The translations under genes were made by a program, and so were the position numbers. A DNA stretch of 64,000 bases from Rhodoferax sp. (lineage in GTDB: Bacteria > Pseudomonadota > Gammaproteobacteria > Burkholderiales > Burkholderiaceae_C), in assembly GCA_003133245.1 (NCBI GenBank), contig PKWM01000034.1:107815-171814 (forward strand), given 5' to 3'. This document shows, in pieces, positions 8,276 through 19,173 of the stretch (its first letter is position 1; each line of letters begins with the position of its first letter). The notes under the pieces are model-generated. The model did no database searches and was not told the DNA's origin. It saw only the letters and a list, made by a program, of their open reading frames with translations.

Positions 8276-9214
8276 ATGAAAATAGCCCTCATTGGTCAGC
8301 AGGCTTTTGGCGAAGCGACACTCGAAGCTTTTTTAGAGCGCGGCGACGAGGTCGTCGGTGTGTTTTGCAAGCCCGAAAAGCCTGACGAGAAACCTGATCC
8401 ATTGCGCCTGGCCGCGCAGGCGCATGGCCTCAAAGTATTCCAGTTTTCAAGCCTCAAAAGTTCTGAAGCTGAGCAGGCCATGCGTGACTTGTATGCCGAT
8501 ATCGGTGTAATGGCCTATGTGCTGCAATTTGTACCGCAATCACTGACGAGAATTCCCAGCCACGGAACTATTCAGTTCCACCCTTCGCTGCTGCCTAAAT
8601 ACCGCGGGCCGTCATCAATCAACTGGTCCATTGCATGCGGCGACAGCGCAACCGGGCTCACCATTTTTCGTCCTACTGACGGGCTTGATGAAGGTCCGGT
8701 GATTCTTCAAAAAACCTGTCAGATCGGTCCCAATGACACATTGGGCGATGTTTATTTCAACTGCCTTTTTCCGCAAGGTGTTGCGGCTTTGCTGGAAGCG
8801 GCCGATCAGGTCGTTGCAGAGACACAGCAGGAACTGGCACAGGACGAATCAAACGCCAGTTACCAAGGCTGGTTTCTGATCGATGAATCGCAGATCAACT
8901 GGGCCAACCACGTGGATCATGTCTACGACCTCATCCGCGCCTGTAACCCGACACCCGGTGCCTGGACCACTTTGAGCGGCAAACGGGTCTGGTTGTTCGA
9001 CTGCCGCAAACATCCGGTGCGAAAGTTTGGCGACGTCAAAGGCAAGCCGGGCGAAATCTCCAAAATCACCGACACTTCTATCTTCATCAATGTACATGGC
9101 GGTCAGATTGAAGTGTTCAAGCTCAAGCCCGAAGGCGGGAAAAAAATGAACGCCGCCGACTTTGCCCGGGAACAGGGGCTGGGGCCGGATGCCGGCCCCA
9201 AAGCCATGCCTTGA
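8276..9214 (+). CDS. Formyltransferase-family protein (Fmt/10-formyl-THF hydrolase domain-like)
   Basis: 312 residues. The N-terminal Rossmann-like formyltransferase domain has the catalytic signature HPSLLPKYRGPSSINW (around residues 102-117; Asn replaced by Gln-Phe-His context, conserved His and Asp), then GLTIFRPTDGLDEGPVI. A C-terminal OB-like domain follows (about 205-312). The closest textbook relatives are methionyl-tRNA formyltransferase and the hydrolase domain of 10-formyltetrahydrofolate dehydrogenase. The stand-alone position, not next to def, argues against it being the main Fmt. Substrate uncertain. Confidence 0.8.
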   Translation: MKIALIGQQAFGEATLEAFLERGDEVVGVFCKPEKPDEKPDPLRLAAQAHGLKVFQFSSLKSSEAEQAMRDLYADIGVMAYVLQFVPQSLTRIPSHGTIQFHPSLLPKYRGPSSINWSIACGDSATGLTIFRPTDGLDEGPVILQKTCQIGPNDTLGDVYFNCLFPQGVAALLEAADQVVAETQQELAQDESNASYQGWFLIDESQINWANHVDHVYDLIRACNPTPGAWTTLSGKRVWLFDCRKHPVRKFGDVKGKPGEISKITDTSIFINVHGGQIEVFKLKPEGGKKMNAADFAREQGLGPDAGPKAMP

Positions 9215-9717
9215 TCATTTCGCACGCTTGGGTTTGTACTCAAGCGTTTGTTCAATCAGAGCAGCGCCATCGCTCATCAGCAAACTCTTGAAGGCTTGCG
9301 CCACGGGCGGGAGCCTCTTGTTTTTTCGATGCGCCACATACCAGTTCAGCATCAACGGGAAACCCTGTACATCCAGCACCGTCAGGCTCCCCGACTGTAA
9401 TTCTGACTGACGGTATGAGCCGACAGAAAGCTGATACCCATGCCGGCGATGACCGCTTGCTTGATGGTCTCCGTACTCTTGATCTCCACGACAATGTTGA
9501 TATCCGCCAGATGCCGGCCAAAACCATCCTCCATCGAATGGCGGGTATTGGGCTTGAATTCAACCGGTCGATGCAACAAGTTGGCTGAATCGTTCGTTCG
9601 TAAACTACGCCGAAACTCCATTTTTCCAACGGATTGCCGCAATATTAACGGAACAATGAGGCGAAAGTAGTAAGCGCCGCAGCGGTCGCGAATTAAACGG
9701 GGGGTTTTGATGCTCAC
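9215..9717 (-). pseudogene. Chimeric remnant: tyrosine-recombinase N-terminus joined to LysR (CbbR-like) C-terminus, with a frameshift
   Basis: From ATG at 9715-9717 about 45 codons read GAYYFRLIVPLILRQSVGK...FRRSLRT, which resembles the N-terminal arm-binding segment of phage-type tyrosine recombinases. The same frame then passes into SMEDGF...STETIKQAVIAGMGISFLSAHTV, a LysR effector-binding domain of CbbR type. After HTVS the frame breaks near 9405-9410, and the LysR tail (ELQSGSLTVLDVQGFPLMLNWYV ... EYKPKRAK) continues in another frame to a stop at 9215. Neither parent is complete, so this is a decayed fusion left by an integration or deletion event beside tRNA-His. Confidence 0.72.
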
Positions 9718-9721
9718 AGCT

Positions 9722-9799
9722 AGCTCCGTAAAAGGAGCTGGATGAGCGAAGTGGATGATGGCTAAGCAGAAATCGGCTTGTAAGCCGCGTCCTGCTTAG
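9722..9799. repeat. Two hairpin-forming inverted repeats between the integrase scrap and tRNA-His
   Basis: AGCTCC (9722-9727) pairs with GGAGCT (9734-9739). Further right CTAAGCAG (9762-9769) pairs perfectly with CTGCTTAG (9792-9799), and inside it CGGCTT (9774-9779) pairs with AAGCCG (9782-9787) around a two-base loop. No T-run follows on the minus strand, so a simple terminator for tRNA-His is not obvious. Confidence 0.5.
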
Positions 9800-9810
9800 G
9801 TTTCAAAACT

Positions 9811-9887
9811 TGGGGTGGCTGATGGGGCTCGAACCCACGACAACAGGAATCACAATCCTGGACTCTACCAACTGAGCTACAGCCACC
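9811..9887 (-). tRNA. tRNA-His (GTG)
   Basis: 77 nt on the minus strand with a 7-bp acceptor stem (GTGGCTG with CAGCCAC), the extra 5' G at -1 typical of tRNA-His facing C73, D-loop AGCTCAGTTGGTAGAG, anticodon loop TTGTGAT, T-arm GGTTCGAGCCC, and an encoded CCA (9811-9813). The 3' end faces the integrase remnant, consistent with a former attachment site. Confidence 0.97.
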
Positions 9888-9914
9888 ACTTTTCTAATTA
9901 TAACCGTTGAGTTT

Positions 9915-11852
9915 TTACTTCACTGCGCCCTCTTGTGAGCCAGATGTCAATTGAACTGGACGTGCAACCACGATCCTGACCTTGAAACGCTCTTTGAGCA
10001 GGTCGTAATAAGCCTGTACTTCAGCCTCAGTCCACCACTTTGCGTATTGATCCCGATCCTGCCTGGCAGCAGTTTGCTCCGGGGCCGGGCGCGGCACAAT
10101 TTTGTTGACCCGAACCACGGAATAACCCTGAGCACCCAAATCCACACCCACAAAAACCGGCAAGACCGCGCCGTCCGCACGCAAAGCAGCAGCCAAAACC
10201 TGCGGTGCTACGTTTTGAGCCTGATCACGCGAAACCAGCAACGCTGCTGCCATCACAGCGGCGGCCGGATTCGCCTTCCAGCTTGCCAGCTTTGCCATAC
10301 CCTCTTTGCGCGCCAACTCAGCCGCGTGCACTGCCACAACACGTTCACGCACCAAATCATGCACTTCCGCCAGCGGCAGGGTTCGCGCTGGTGTGTAGTA
10401 AGTGACACGCCCGGACGTCAACTGGTTGGGTGCCGTCTCAACCGCTTCGGTGTTGTGTTTTTTTCCGATTGAATCAGGCCCAAAAATCGCTGCTAAAAAT
10501 TTGGCATTGGCCAGTGCACCCGCCGCACCAGCCGCCGGTTTGCGTGTCACATTGGCTGCCGTCTTGATCTCCAGCTTGAGTTTGTCCGCCACTGGCTTGA
10601 GACTGTCCGATTGCTCATAAACGCCATTGGTAAAAACTTCGGCAATTTCGGCAAATTTGGCTTGCGCTTGCTGCGTCTTCAAATCAGCCTCGATGCCCAC
10701 GCGCAACTCCTGAAAACTGCGCTGTGGGGGTGTTTTAACATCAACGAGTTGAATGATGTGGTAACCGAAATCGGACTCGACGACGTCACTGATATCACCT
10801 TTTTTCATAGCGAAGACGGCATCTTCAAACGGTTTGACCATGGCACCGCGCGCAAAGAAATCCAGGTCTCCCCCGTTGGCAGCGGAGCCGGTATCTTGTG
10901 AGTTCTTTTTTGCCACCTCGGCAAAACTTGCTGGCGCTTTGCGCACTATCTGCAACAACTCTTGAGCGTGTGCTTTGGCCTTCTGACGTTCAGCGGCGGA
11001 GGCATCCTTGGCAGCGCTGATCAGGATATGTCTGGCGCGACGCTCTTCTTTGCCACTGAGTCTGGCCACATTTTGTTCGTAATATGACTTGAGGTCAGCT
11101 TCATTGATGGTGATACTTTTTTTGACTGACTCCAGGTCCAGTGAAATATATTCAACAGTCGCCTGCTCCGGTGCCTGGAACAGGCTTTGGTTGGTCTTGT
11201 AAAACGCCTCCAGTTCGGCCTCTGTTGGGTTGACTTTTGAAGCGTAATCAGAAGTCGCAAAATTGGCAATTTGAACTTCACGCTTCTGGAAAAAAGCATT
11301 CAATGAAACGTCGGCAACGCTGGCAGCAGAAAAACCAGTATCAGAGATGCCAGCCGCCACCTGGCGCATCGACAAGTCACGCCGAACACGGGCTTCAAAA
11401 CCCTCCGGCGTTAGCCCCTGGCTGGCAGCCAACTGACGATAGCGATCCATGTCGAGTTTGCCATCGGCTTGCCGCAGGGAAGCAATCGATGGATCCTCCT
11501 GCAGGTCACGCGCGAGACGGGCATCGCTGGTCGTCAATTTGAATTTGTCAGCGGCTTGCGCCAACACCTGATCACGCACCAGCCGCTCCAGCGTGGCGTA
11601 GCGGGCCTCGGACGAATCGAGCAGCTTGGGATCAAGCTTGGGATTGGCAGCGCGCAGGCGATCCGATTCTGATTTGTGCACTGCATCCCATTCACCCTGG
11701 TTGATGTCATAGCTGCCAACGCTAGCCACGGTCTGGCTCTTTTCGCGCGAACGGTTGTAACCGTTAATGCCAAACAGGACAAAGGACGGAAGGATTAGCA
11801 AGAACATCACAAACATCATGATTTTCATGTGCTTGCGAACAAAATCAAACAT
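9915..11852 (-). CDS. ppiD: Membrane-anchored periplasmic folding factor PpiD (SurA_N/PPIC type)
   Basis: 645 residues from ATG at 11850-11852, preceded by GGAG nine bases upstream; the TTG at 11867 is rejected. One N-terminal membrane anchor (about residues 12-33, HMKIMMFVMFLLILPSF) is followed by a SurA-like chaperone segment. The parvulin domain comes next (about 270-370, with RRARHILIS, GSAANGGDLDFF and GYHIIQLVDV), then a helical C-terminus. PpiD assists outer-membrane and secreted proteins leaving the Sec channel. The order hup then ppiD is the same as in enterics, here with tRNA-Val between them. Confidence 0.92.
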   Translation of the reverse strand: MFDFVRKHMKIMMFVMFLLILPSFVLFGINGYNRSREKSQTVASVGSYDINQGEWDAVHKSESDRLRAANPKLDPKLLDSSEARYATLERLVRDQVLAQAADKFKLTTSDARLARDLQEDPSIASLRQADGKLDMDRYRQLAASQGLTPEGFEARVRRDLSMRQVAAGISDTGFSAASVADVSLNAFFQKREVQIANFATSDYASKVNPTEAELEAFYKTNQSLFQAPEQATVEYISLDLESVKKSITINEADLKSYYEQNVARLSGKEERRARHILISAAKDASAAERQKAKAHAQELLQIVRKAPASFAEVAKKNSQDTGSAANGGDLDFFARGAMVKPFEDAVFAMKKGDISDVVESDFGYHIIQLVDVKTPPQRSFQELRVGIEADLKTQQAQAKFAEIAEVFTNGVYEQSDSLKPVADKLKLEIKTAANVTRKPAAGAAGALANAKFLAAIFGPDSIGKKHNTEAVETAPNQLTSGRVTYYTPARTLPLAEVHDLVRERVVAVHAAELARKEGMAKLASWKANPAAAVMAAALLVSRDQAQNVAPQVLAAALRADGAVLPVFVGVDLGAQGYSVVRVNKIVPRPAPEQTAARQDRDQYAKWWTEAEVQAYYDLLKERFKVRIVVARPVQLTSGSQEGAVK

Positions 11853-11875
11853 GCGCGAATACTCCAATTAATAAA

Positions 11876-11900
11876 ATAAAAAAGCGAACGCCTGGTTCGC
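11876..11900 (-). terminator. Rho-independent terminator after tRNA-Val
   Basis: On the minus strand GCGAAC-loop-GTTCGC is followed by TTTTTTATTTTATT. It lies just downstream of tRNA-Val and just before ppiD, so it should separate the HU/tRNA transcript from ppiD. Confidence 0.8.
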
Positions 11901-11915
11901 CTTTACCGAGCTGGA

Positions 11916-11991
11916 TGGTGGGTGCTGACGGTCTCGAACCGCCGACATTCTGCGTGTAAGGCAGACGCTCTACCAACTGAGCTAAGCACCC
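11916..11991 (-). tRNA. tRNA-Val (TAC)
   Basis: 76 nt on the minus strand: acceptor stem GGGTGCT with AGCACCC, D-arm TAGCTCAGTTGGTAGAGC, anticodon arm CTGCCTTACACGCAG (TAC), T-arm GGCGGTTCGAGACCGTC, discriminator A and encoded CCA at 11916-11918. It lies between the HU gene and ppiD. Confidence 0.97.
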
Positions 11992-12008
11992 CACCTTGAC
12001 CGACTGTG

Positions 12009-12281
12009 TCAGTTCAGGGCATCCTTCAATGCCTTGCCTGGACGAAATTTTGGCACCTTGGCAGCCTTGATTTTAATCGCCGCGCCGGTGCGCGGGTTGC
12101 GGCCCACACGCGCGGCGCGCTTGCCAACGGCAAAGGTACCAAACCCCACCAGCGAAACAGAGTGCCCTTTCTTCAATGTGGTCTTGACCGCACCAATGAT
12201 GGACTCCAGCGCACGGGCTGCCGCGGCCTTGGAAATTTCTGCCTGGATAGCAATATGCTCAATCAATTCGGTTTTATTCAC
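12009..12281 (-). CDS. hupB: DNA-binding protein HU
   Basis: 90-residue histone-like protein: [34 protein letters not shown] (the DNA-binding arm with the conserved RNPxTG) and a C-terminal [17 protein letters not shown] bends and coats DNA as a dimer. The arm is slightly Ala-rich but full length. Start ATG follows a GGGG-containing purine stretch. Its partner order hup-tRNA-Val-ppiD supports the HU-beta label. Confidence 0.95.
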   Translation of the reverse strand: MNKTELIEHIAIQAEISKAAAARALESIIGAVKTTLKKGHSVSLVGFGTFAVGKRAARVGRNPRTGAAIKIKAAKVPKFRPGKALKDALN

Positions 12282-12525
12282 AAAAAACCCCTTCTATGAA
12301 ATTTGAGTTAATGAAATGTCTCTTCGAAAAAATCTTGCAACTGTGCTGCTTCGGATGATTTAAAACAAGAACTTTGACCGTTCCAACAGGCCCTGCAGAT
12401 TTACATCAGTTGGGGCGCAAATTCTAGTCGGTTTGTGCCGCAAAGAACCGTGCCTTTCAATCGAATCGAAATCAAATTCCCGCAATAAATCGACCCAAAC
12501 CCGGGTCCAACCTGCGTGGCCCGGA

Positions 12526-13611
<1,086 letters not shown>

Positions 13612-13648
13612 AAATAACTTCACTCAATTTGGCTGTTTATTCCGTGAC

Positions 13649-14215
13649 TTACTTTGCTCTTGCCCGAATTTCAGGCAACGCCTTCTGCAGGTAATAAACC
13701 ATGGACCAGACCGTCATGACGGCCGCAATCCAGATCAGCCAGACGCCCCAGACGTGGGTATCGATGATGCCAAACAGCCTCCCATCAAACAGCAAAAAAG
13801 GGATGGCCACCATTTGCACCACGGTTTTTAGCTTGCCGATCATATGCACCGCCACGCTCTTGGCGGCACCAAGACGGGCCATCCATTCGCGCAGCGCTGA
13901 AATCGCAATTTCACGACCAATGATGATGAGCGCAACAAAGACGTCGGCACGGCCCAGATGCACCAGCACCAGAATGCAGGCGCAGATCAGAAATTTGTCC
14001 GCCACCGGATCCAGAAATGCGCCAAAGGCAGACACCTGGTTGAGCTTGCGTGCCAGGTAGCCATCGGCCCAATCGGTGGCAGCAAACACCACAAACATGA
14101 CAGTGGCAATCAAATTGCGGCTGGCGGGATCAAGCGGCAAGTAAAACACGCCAACGATCAAGGGAATCGCCACAATGCGAGCCCATGTCATGAGAGTCGG
14201 CAAGTTAAAGAACAT
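13649..14215 (-). CDS. pgsA: CDP-diacylglycerol--glycerol-3-phosphate 3-phosphatidyltransferase
   Basis: 188-residue inner-membrane enzyme that makes phosphatidylglycerol phosphate. The CDP-alcohol phosphotransferase signature is complete: D-x2-DGYLAR-x8-G-x3-D-x3-D (DWADGYLAR through FLDPVADK). The ATG at 14215 gives MFFNLPTLMTW, which aligns with the E. coli start; the ATG three codons upstream is possible. It lies downstream of uvrC on the same strand, an arrangement shared with many proteobacteria. Confidence 0.95.
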   Translation of the reverse strand: MFFNLPTLMTWARIVAIPLIVGVFYLPLDPASRNLIATVMFVVFAATDWADGYLARKLNQVSAFGAFLDPVADKFLICACILVLVHLGRADVFVALIIIGREIAISALREWMARLGAAKSVAVHMIGKLKTVVQMVAIPFLLFDGRLFGIIDTHVWGVWLIWIAAVMTVWSMVYYLQKALPEIRARAK

Positions 14216-14296
14216 GGGTGTCATTGTGGCATGGCCAGGTAGGCTTCAACCGGCTCGGCCCGAACAGATTATTTAAATAAATCGACGGGATCCTGG

Positions 14297-16276
14297 TCAA
14301 TGCAGCGAGCGATAAATTTCTTCGGCCTTTTGCCGCGAAATGCCTTCGACCGTCGCAATATCTTCAACCCCCGCCAGCGCCACGCCGCGCACGCCACCAA
14401 AATGCTGAAGCAATTTGGCGCGGCGTTTTGGCCCGATACCCGGGATCTCTTCAAGTTTGCCACCATCGACGCGCACTTTGGAGCGCTTGGCGCGCATGCC
14501 GGTAATGGCAAAGCGGTGCGCCTCATCCCGAATCTGCGCCACCAGCATCAGGGCCGCTGAATCTTTGCCCAAATGAACCTTGTCACGGCCATCGGCAAAC
14601 ACCAGTTCCTCCAGCCCAACCTTGCGCCCTTCGCCTTTTTCAACACCGACGATCAGCGACAAATCCAGGCCCAGTTGCTCAAACACTTCACGCGCCATCG
14701 CGACCTGACCTTTGCCGCCATCGACCAACACCAGGTCGGGCAAATGACCGTTGCCAACCGGTATTTGCCCGCTCTGCTGCGCCTCGCGCAAAGTCTCGGC
14801 CAATTTGCTGTAGCGACGCTGCAGCACCTGGCGCATGGCGGCGTAATCGTCTCCCGGCGTGATGTCGGTGATGTTGTAGCGACGGTACTCGGCGTTTTGC
14901 ATTTTGTGATGATGAAACACTACGCATGAGGCTTGCGTGGCCTCACCCGTGCTGTGCGAAATATCGAAACACTCGACGCGAAGCTGATCCAGGTCGTCCG
15001 CTGCCAAGTCCAGCGCTGCGGCCAGCGCGCGGGTACGCTCTTGCTGAGAGCCTTCTTCACTGAGCAGGCGAGCCAGTTGCACAGCGGCATTGGTTTGCGC
15101 CATCTCAAGCCACTGGCGGCGTTGTTCACGCGGCTGATGCGTGGCGCTTACTTTGACACCGGACTGACTTGACAGGGCATCGAGCAGTTTTGTATTCACT
15201 GGCGCACTCAGCACCAGCGACGACGGCACCGGCACATTGAGATAGTGCTGCGCCACAAAAGCCTCCAACAACTGGCTCTCCGCCGAGGGCATCTGAAGCG
15301 CCGTCTGGCCATCATCAACGTTGTCAACATCGGTGCCTTCACTGACATCGCCATAAACCGCGATCGCGTCTTGCACATGCACCGGAAAGTAAGGCCGATC
15401 CCCCAGGTGACGGCCACCGCGCACCATGGCCAGATTGACACAGGCGCGGCCGCCCTGCACTTTCACTGCCAGAATGTCCACATCCCGGTCCGCAACGTTA
15501 TCGACCGACTGTTGATGCAGCACATTGGACAGCGCCGCAAGCTGGTTGCGCAACCCGGCCGCCTGCTCAAACTCAAGCGCAGCAGCGTGCGCCAACATGC
15601 GTGCCTCCAGCGCGGCCATGACCTGGCCCGCCTCGCCCTGCAAAAAACGTTTCACATTAGCCACGTCCTGCGCGTAGTCGGTGGCAGAAATATGCCCAAC
15701 GCAGGGTGCCGAGCAGCGCTTGATCTGATAGAGCAAACAGGGCCGCGTGCGGTTGCTGAACACCGAGTCTTCGCAAGTACGCAGATGAAACACTTTTTGC
15801 ATCAGCAAAATCGCTTCTTTCACAGCCCAGGCGCTCGGGTAGGGGCCAAAATATTGATGCTGTTTTTCAACCGCACCGCGGTAGTACGACACCCGGGGAA
15901 ACTTGTCACCTGAAATTTTCAAATAGGGATAACTCTTGTCGTCGCGAAACAGGATGTTGTACTTCGGATTGAGCGTCTTGATGAGGTTGTTTTCAAGAAG
16001 GAGCGCTTCGGCTTCCGAGCGCACCACGGTGGTTTCCAGACGCGCAATCTTGTTCACCATATGGCCGATGCGCGTGCCGCCATGGTTTTTCTGAAAGTAG
16101 CTGTTGACCCGTTTCTTCAAATTGATCGCCTTGCCAACGTAGAGCACGCCGCCCTCGGCATCAAAATAGCGGTAAACGCCGGGCAAGGATGGCAAGCTCG
16201 CGACGTCTCTTAACAATTGTTCGGGATGCGTCGGCGCAACCATCTCAGGCGCTTTGGAATCAGACAAATCAGGCAT
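14297..16276 (-). CDS. uvrC: Excinuclease ABC subunit C
   Basis: 659-residue nucleotide-excision-repair endonuclease. N-terminal GIY-YIG domain ([20 protein letters not shown]), cysteine-bearing [30 protein letters not shown] motif ([22 protein letters not shown]), the RNase H-like C-terminal nuclease ([28 protein letters not shown]), and terminal tandem helix-hairpin-helix ([18 protein letters not shown]). Length and all domains are complete. It is divergently transcribed from earP with an 11-base gap. Confidence 0.97.
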   Translation of the reverse strand: MPDLSDSKAPEMVAPTHPEQLLRDVASLPSLPGVYRYFDAEGGVLYVGKAINLKKRVNSYFQKNHGGTRIGHMVNKIARLETTVVRSEAEALLLENNLIKTLNPKYNILFRDDKSYPYLKISGDKFPRVSYYRGAVEKQHQYFGPYPSAWAVKEAILLMQKVFHLRTCEDSVFSNRTRPCLLYQIKRCSAPCVGHISATDYAQDVANVKRFLQGEAGQVMAALEARMLAHAAALEFEQAAGLRNQLAALSNVLHQQSVDNVADRDVDILAVKVQGGRACVNLAMVRGGRHLGDRPYFPVHVQDAIAVYGDVSEGTDVDNVDDGQTALQMPSAESQLLEAFVAQHYLNVPVPSSLVLSAPVNTKLLDALSSQSGVKVSATHQPREQRRQWLEMAQTNAAVQLARLLSEEGSQQERTRALAAALDLAADDLDQLRVECFDISHSTGEATQASCVVFHHHKMQNAEYRRYNITDITPGDDYAAMRQVLQRRYSKLAETLREAQQSGQIPVGNGHLPDLVLVDGGKGQVAMAREVFEQLGLDLSLIVGVEKGEGRKVGLEELVFADGRDKVHLGKDSAALMLVAQIRDEAHRFAITGMRAKRSKVRVDGGKLEEIPGIGPKRRAKLLQHFGGVRGVALAGVEDIATVEGISRQKAEEIYRSLH

Positions 16277-16287
16277 AGGCCCGTATT

Positions 16288-17415
16288 GTGGACAATTCGG
16301 GCGTGAAAACAGGAAAACTTTGGGACATCTTTTGCCAGGTCATCGACAACTATGGTGATATTGGCGTTGGCTGGCGGCTGGCCACCGGTCTGGCCGCGCG
16401 TGGGCAGCGAGTGCGGCTGTGGCTGGACGATAGCAGTGCCCTGCGCTGGCTGGCGCCCGGCGGTGCTGCCGGTGTCGAGATCAGGCCCTGGACCCAACCG
16501 ATAGACCCCAGCGACTTGACACCGGGCGATGTGCTGGTCGAAGCCTTCGGTTGCCAGATTTCCCCTGAATTCATAGCGGCTTACGCCCACAAGATCGCCA
16601 GCACCGGCCAGCCCTGCCACTGGATCAACCTGGAATACCTGAGCGCCGAAGGCTTTGTCGAGCGCAGCCACGGCCTGCCCTCGCCGGTGCAAAGCGGGCC
16701 AGGCGCGGGCTTGAGCAAGCATTTTTTTTACCCCGGTTTTACGCCCACCACCGGTGGCTTGCTGCGCGAAGGCGACCTGGCAGAGCGCCAGGCGCAATTT
16801 GATCGCAGCGCCTGGCTGGCGCAGTTGGGGATTGCTTTTCAGGGTGAACGCCTGATGTCCCTGTTTTGTTACGAACCCGCCGCATTGGGCGAGTTGCTGG
16901 AGCATCTGGCAACCGATGCCCAGACAACCCGGTTGCTGGTGACCAGCGGACGCTCGGCGGCAGCGGTCACAGCCTGTGTTGAAAGCAAAGACCGGATGAA
17001 TCCAGCATGGAACCAGCGCAAAAAACTCTCGTTTTTTTATTTGCCGAAACTCACGCAACATGCTTTTGACCACCTGTTGTGGGCCTGCGACCTCAATTTT
17101 GTGCGCGGCGAAGACTCCCTGGTGCGGGCCTTGTGGGCCGGCAAACCCTTCATCTGGCAAATTTATCCGCAGCACGATCAGGCCCATCACCGCAAACTTG
17201 AGGCGTTTTTAAAAGTATTGGACGCGCCCGCATCCCTGCGAATATTTCATTTGGTCTGGAACGGGATGAGCGGGAGCACTTGCGCAAATGAGGCCGCATT
17301 GCCCGCGTTGAAGTCCGTCTTGTGGCAGCAAACGGTTCGTCAAATGCGCAGCCAATTACTCCAGCAAGATAATCTGGTTACACGCCTCCTGCGCTTTGTT
17401 GAAAAAAACCATTAA
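16288..17415 (+). CDS. earP: EF-P arginine rhamnosyltransferase EarP
   Basis: 375 residues, DUF2331/EarP glycosyltransferase. It adds rhamnose from dTDP-rhamnose to Arg32 of EF-P, allowing EF-P to rescue ribosomes stalled at polyproline. The N-terminal signature [21 protein letters not shown] carries the catalytic Asp residues, and [27 protein letters not shown] near the C-terminus is the nucleotide-sugar pocket. The GTG at 16288 or GTG at 16303 could be the start. It stands directly upstream of efp, whose Arg32 is present. Confidence 0.93.
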   Translation: MDNSGVKTGKLWDIFCQVIDNYGDIGVGWRLATGLAARGQRVRLWLDDSSALRWLAPGGAAGVEIRPWTQPIDPSDLTPGDVLVEAFGCQISPEFIAAYAHKIASTGQPCHWINLEYLSAEGFVERSHGLPSPVQSGPGAGLSKHFFYPGFTPTTGGLLREGDLAERQAQFDRSAWLAQLGIAFQGERLMSLFCYEPAALGELLEHLATDAQTTRLLVTSGRSAAAVTACVESKDRMNPAWNQRKKLSFFYLPKLTQHAFDHLLWACDLNFVRGEDSLVRALWAGKPFIWQIYPQHDQAHHRKLEAFLKVLDAPASLRIFHLVWNGMSGSTCANEAALPALKSVLWQQTVRQMRSQLLQQDNLVTRLLRFVEKNH

Positions 17416-17506
17416 AATCCGACATTTTGCGAGATTTGACCGGATTTTCATCCGCTCCATGACGCCTTCATCGCTTGAATAAGCGGCCAACCTTCACCCA
17501 ATCGCT

Positions 17507-18061
17507 ATGAAAACTGCACAAGAAATTCGCCCTGGCAATGTCATCATGAACGGCAAAGACCCGATGGTCGTCCTCAGAACCGAATACAGTCGCGGTGGCC
17601 GCAACTCATCAACCGTGCGCATGAAGCTCAAAAGTCTGATCGCCAACTTCAACACCGAATTGGTCTATAAGGCCGACGACAAGCTCGAGCAGGTTATTCT
17701 GGACAAGAAGGATTGCACTTACTCCTACTTTGCCGAGCCGATGTACATCTGCATGGACACTGAGTTCAACCAGTATGAGGTTGAAGCTGAAAACATGGGG
17801 GACTCGCTGAACTACCTTGAAGACGGTATGGAACTCGAAGTGGTGTTTTACGACGGCAAGGCCATCTCGGTTGAAATGCCCACCAGCGTGGTGCGTGAGA
17901 TCACCTGGACCGAGCCGGCCGTCAAGGGCGACACCTCCGGCAAAGTCTTGAAACCTGCCAAAATTTCGACTGGCTTTAACGTCGGCGTGCCGATTTTTGT
18001 GGCGCAGGGCGACAAGGTGGAGATTGATACCCGCACCGGCGAGTACCGCAAACGCGTGTAA
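17507..18061 (+). CDS. efp: Translation elongation factor P
   Basis: 184 residues, the standard length. KOW-like N-terminal domain, then the loop YSRGGRNSS with Arg32 at its tip. That residue is the one rhamnosylated by EarP, so the pair is functionally matched; there is no Lys34 as in beta-lysylated EF-P. C-terminal OB domains end with [25 protein letters not shown]. It acts at the ribosomal E site on proline-rich stalls. Confidence 0.97.
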   Translation: MKTAQEIRPGNVIMNGKDPMVVLRTEYSRGGRNSSTVRMKLKSLIANFNTELVYKADDKLEQVILDKKDCTYSYFAEPMYICMDTEFNQYEVEAENMGDSLNYLEDGMELEVVFYDGKAISVEMPTSVVREITWTEPAVKGDTSGKVLKPAKISTGFNVGVPIFVAQGDKVEIDTRTGEYRKRV

Positions 18062-18159
18062 GCGGGTTAGCGCTGCCACTTCGCAGCTTAAATTTTCCTG
18101 CAAAACCGCACAACTCGTACTATCATTGCCACCGCTATTTAACAAAACTGAGGTGTGCC

Positions 18160-18471
18160 ATGACTAAATCGACTCCCGTTAGCAAAGAAAAATTAATGAG
18201 CGATCTGCGCTTGGTGATTGCCGACGCGGAAGAGTTGCTGCGCCTGAGCGTCGATCAGGTCGGCGAGGGTGCGGCGGAAGTCCGCGACCGGGTGCAAGAC
18301 CGGCTCGACAAAGTCAAGGTCGATTTGTTGCAAGTGCAGGAAGCCGCCTTGAACAAGGCCAAAGAAGCCGGCCACGCTGCCGACGATTTCGTTCAGGACA
18401 ACCCGTGGCAGGCCGTCGGCATCGCCGCCGGCGTCGGTCTGTTGGTGGGTTTGCTGGCCAGCCGCCGTTAG
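18160..18471 (+). CDS. DUF883 family membrane-anchored protein (ElaB/YqjD-like)
   Basis: 103 residues, preceded by a good GAGGTG ribosome site. The body is amphipathic helical/coiled coil, and a single C-terminal membrane helix (AVGIAAGVGLLVGLLASRR) follows NPWQA, the family hallmark. Members of this family are tail-anchored inner-membrane proteins; E. coli YqjD binds ribosomes in stationary phase. It is first of a three-gene set matching yqjD-yqjE-yqjK order. Confidence 0.88.
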   Translation: MTKSTPVSKEKLMSDLRLVIADAEELLRLSVDQVGEGAAEVRDRVQDRLDKVKVDLLQVQEAALNKAKEAGHAADDFVQDNPWQAVGIAAGVGLLVGLLASRR

Positions 18472-18486
18472 GCCGCGACCACGGCC

Positions 18487-18888
18487 ATGCGAAATCCGAT
18501 TTACGAAAGCGGCCTGCTGTCATCGTTGCGTCAGCTGTTGGCCACGGTGCTTGAACTGGCACAAGTGCGACTGAGTCTTTTGGGCACCGAACTTGAGCTG
18601 GAAAAGCGCCATCTGTTCAGCGCACTTCTGTGGGCCGTGTTGGCCCTGCTGGTTTTTGGTATTGGCCTGGTGCTGCTGTGCGGTTTCATCGTTTTACTGT
18701 TTTGGGAAGGTCATCGGTTGACGGTGATCGGTGTCATGGTGCTGTTGTTTCTGGGCGCTGGCGCCTTGCTGCTGCGCCAGGCGCGATGCTGCTTGTACAG
18801 CGCGCAGGGCATGTTTGCCGCCAGCCTGGCCGAGATGAAACGTGATCGCGCCGACCTGAACGCCTCGGGGCACCATGAAACACGATGA
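18487..18888 (+). CDS. YqjE-like holin-superfamily membrane protein
   Basis: 133 residues with two strongly hydrophobic segments (about 45-70 and 78-100) between a charged N-terminus (LELAQVRLSLLGTELELEKR) and a charged tail. This is the phage-holin-like DUF1469 layout. Follows the DUF883 gene by 15 bases and overlaps the next gene by 14 bases, so the trio is one operon. Function unknown beyond envelope association. Confidence 0.85.
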   Translation: MRNPIYESGLLSSLRQLLATVLELAQVRLSLLGTELELEKRHLFSALLWAVLALLVFGIGLVLLCGFIVLLFWEGHRLTVIGVMVLLFLGAGALLLRQARCCLYSAQGMFAASLAEMKRDRADLNASGHHETR

Positions 18889-19144
18889 ACTTGTCGAGCG
18901 CCAACAGCATTTGCAAATGCGCAGTGCCGAGTTGCGCGTCAAGCTGGCCGCTCAGACCCAAGTCTTCAAACAACCCCTGCTGATTGCGGATCAGGTGTTC
19001 TCAGGTATGCAATGGCTCTGGCGCAGACCCGAATGGTCGCTGGCGGGATTGCTGCTTATCCTGGCACTGCGGCCACGGCGTTTCTTCTCTTGGGGCGGAC
19101 GTTTGTGGTGGGTCTGGAAAGCATTCAAACGGATTCAGAATTGA
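18875..19144 (+). CDS. YqjK-like small protein
   Basis: 89 residues. Charged N-terminal helix (ELVERQQHLQMRSAELRVKLAAQ), then a short hydrophobic segment around PEWSLAGLLLILAL and a basic tail. Identified as YqjK-like from its position as third gene after DUF883 and YqjE-like genes; similarity is weak by eye. Starts inside the end of the YqjE-like gene. Confidence 0.72.
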   Translation: MKHDELVERQQHLQMRSAELRVKLAAQTQVFKQPLLIADQVFSGMQWLWRRPEWSLAGLLLILALRPRRFFSWGGRLWWVWKAFKRIQN

Positions 19145-19173
19145 GCCACCAAGTTCCCCCGGCAAAATCCGCC

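Noticed and set aside
12492..12507. Hairpin GACCC-GGGTC downstream of the tartrate dehydrogenase-like gene
   Set aside because: Stem is only five pairs and is followed by GATTTATT rather than a T-run; too weak to call a terminator.
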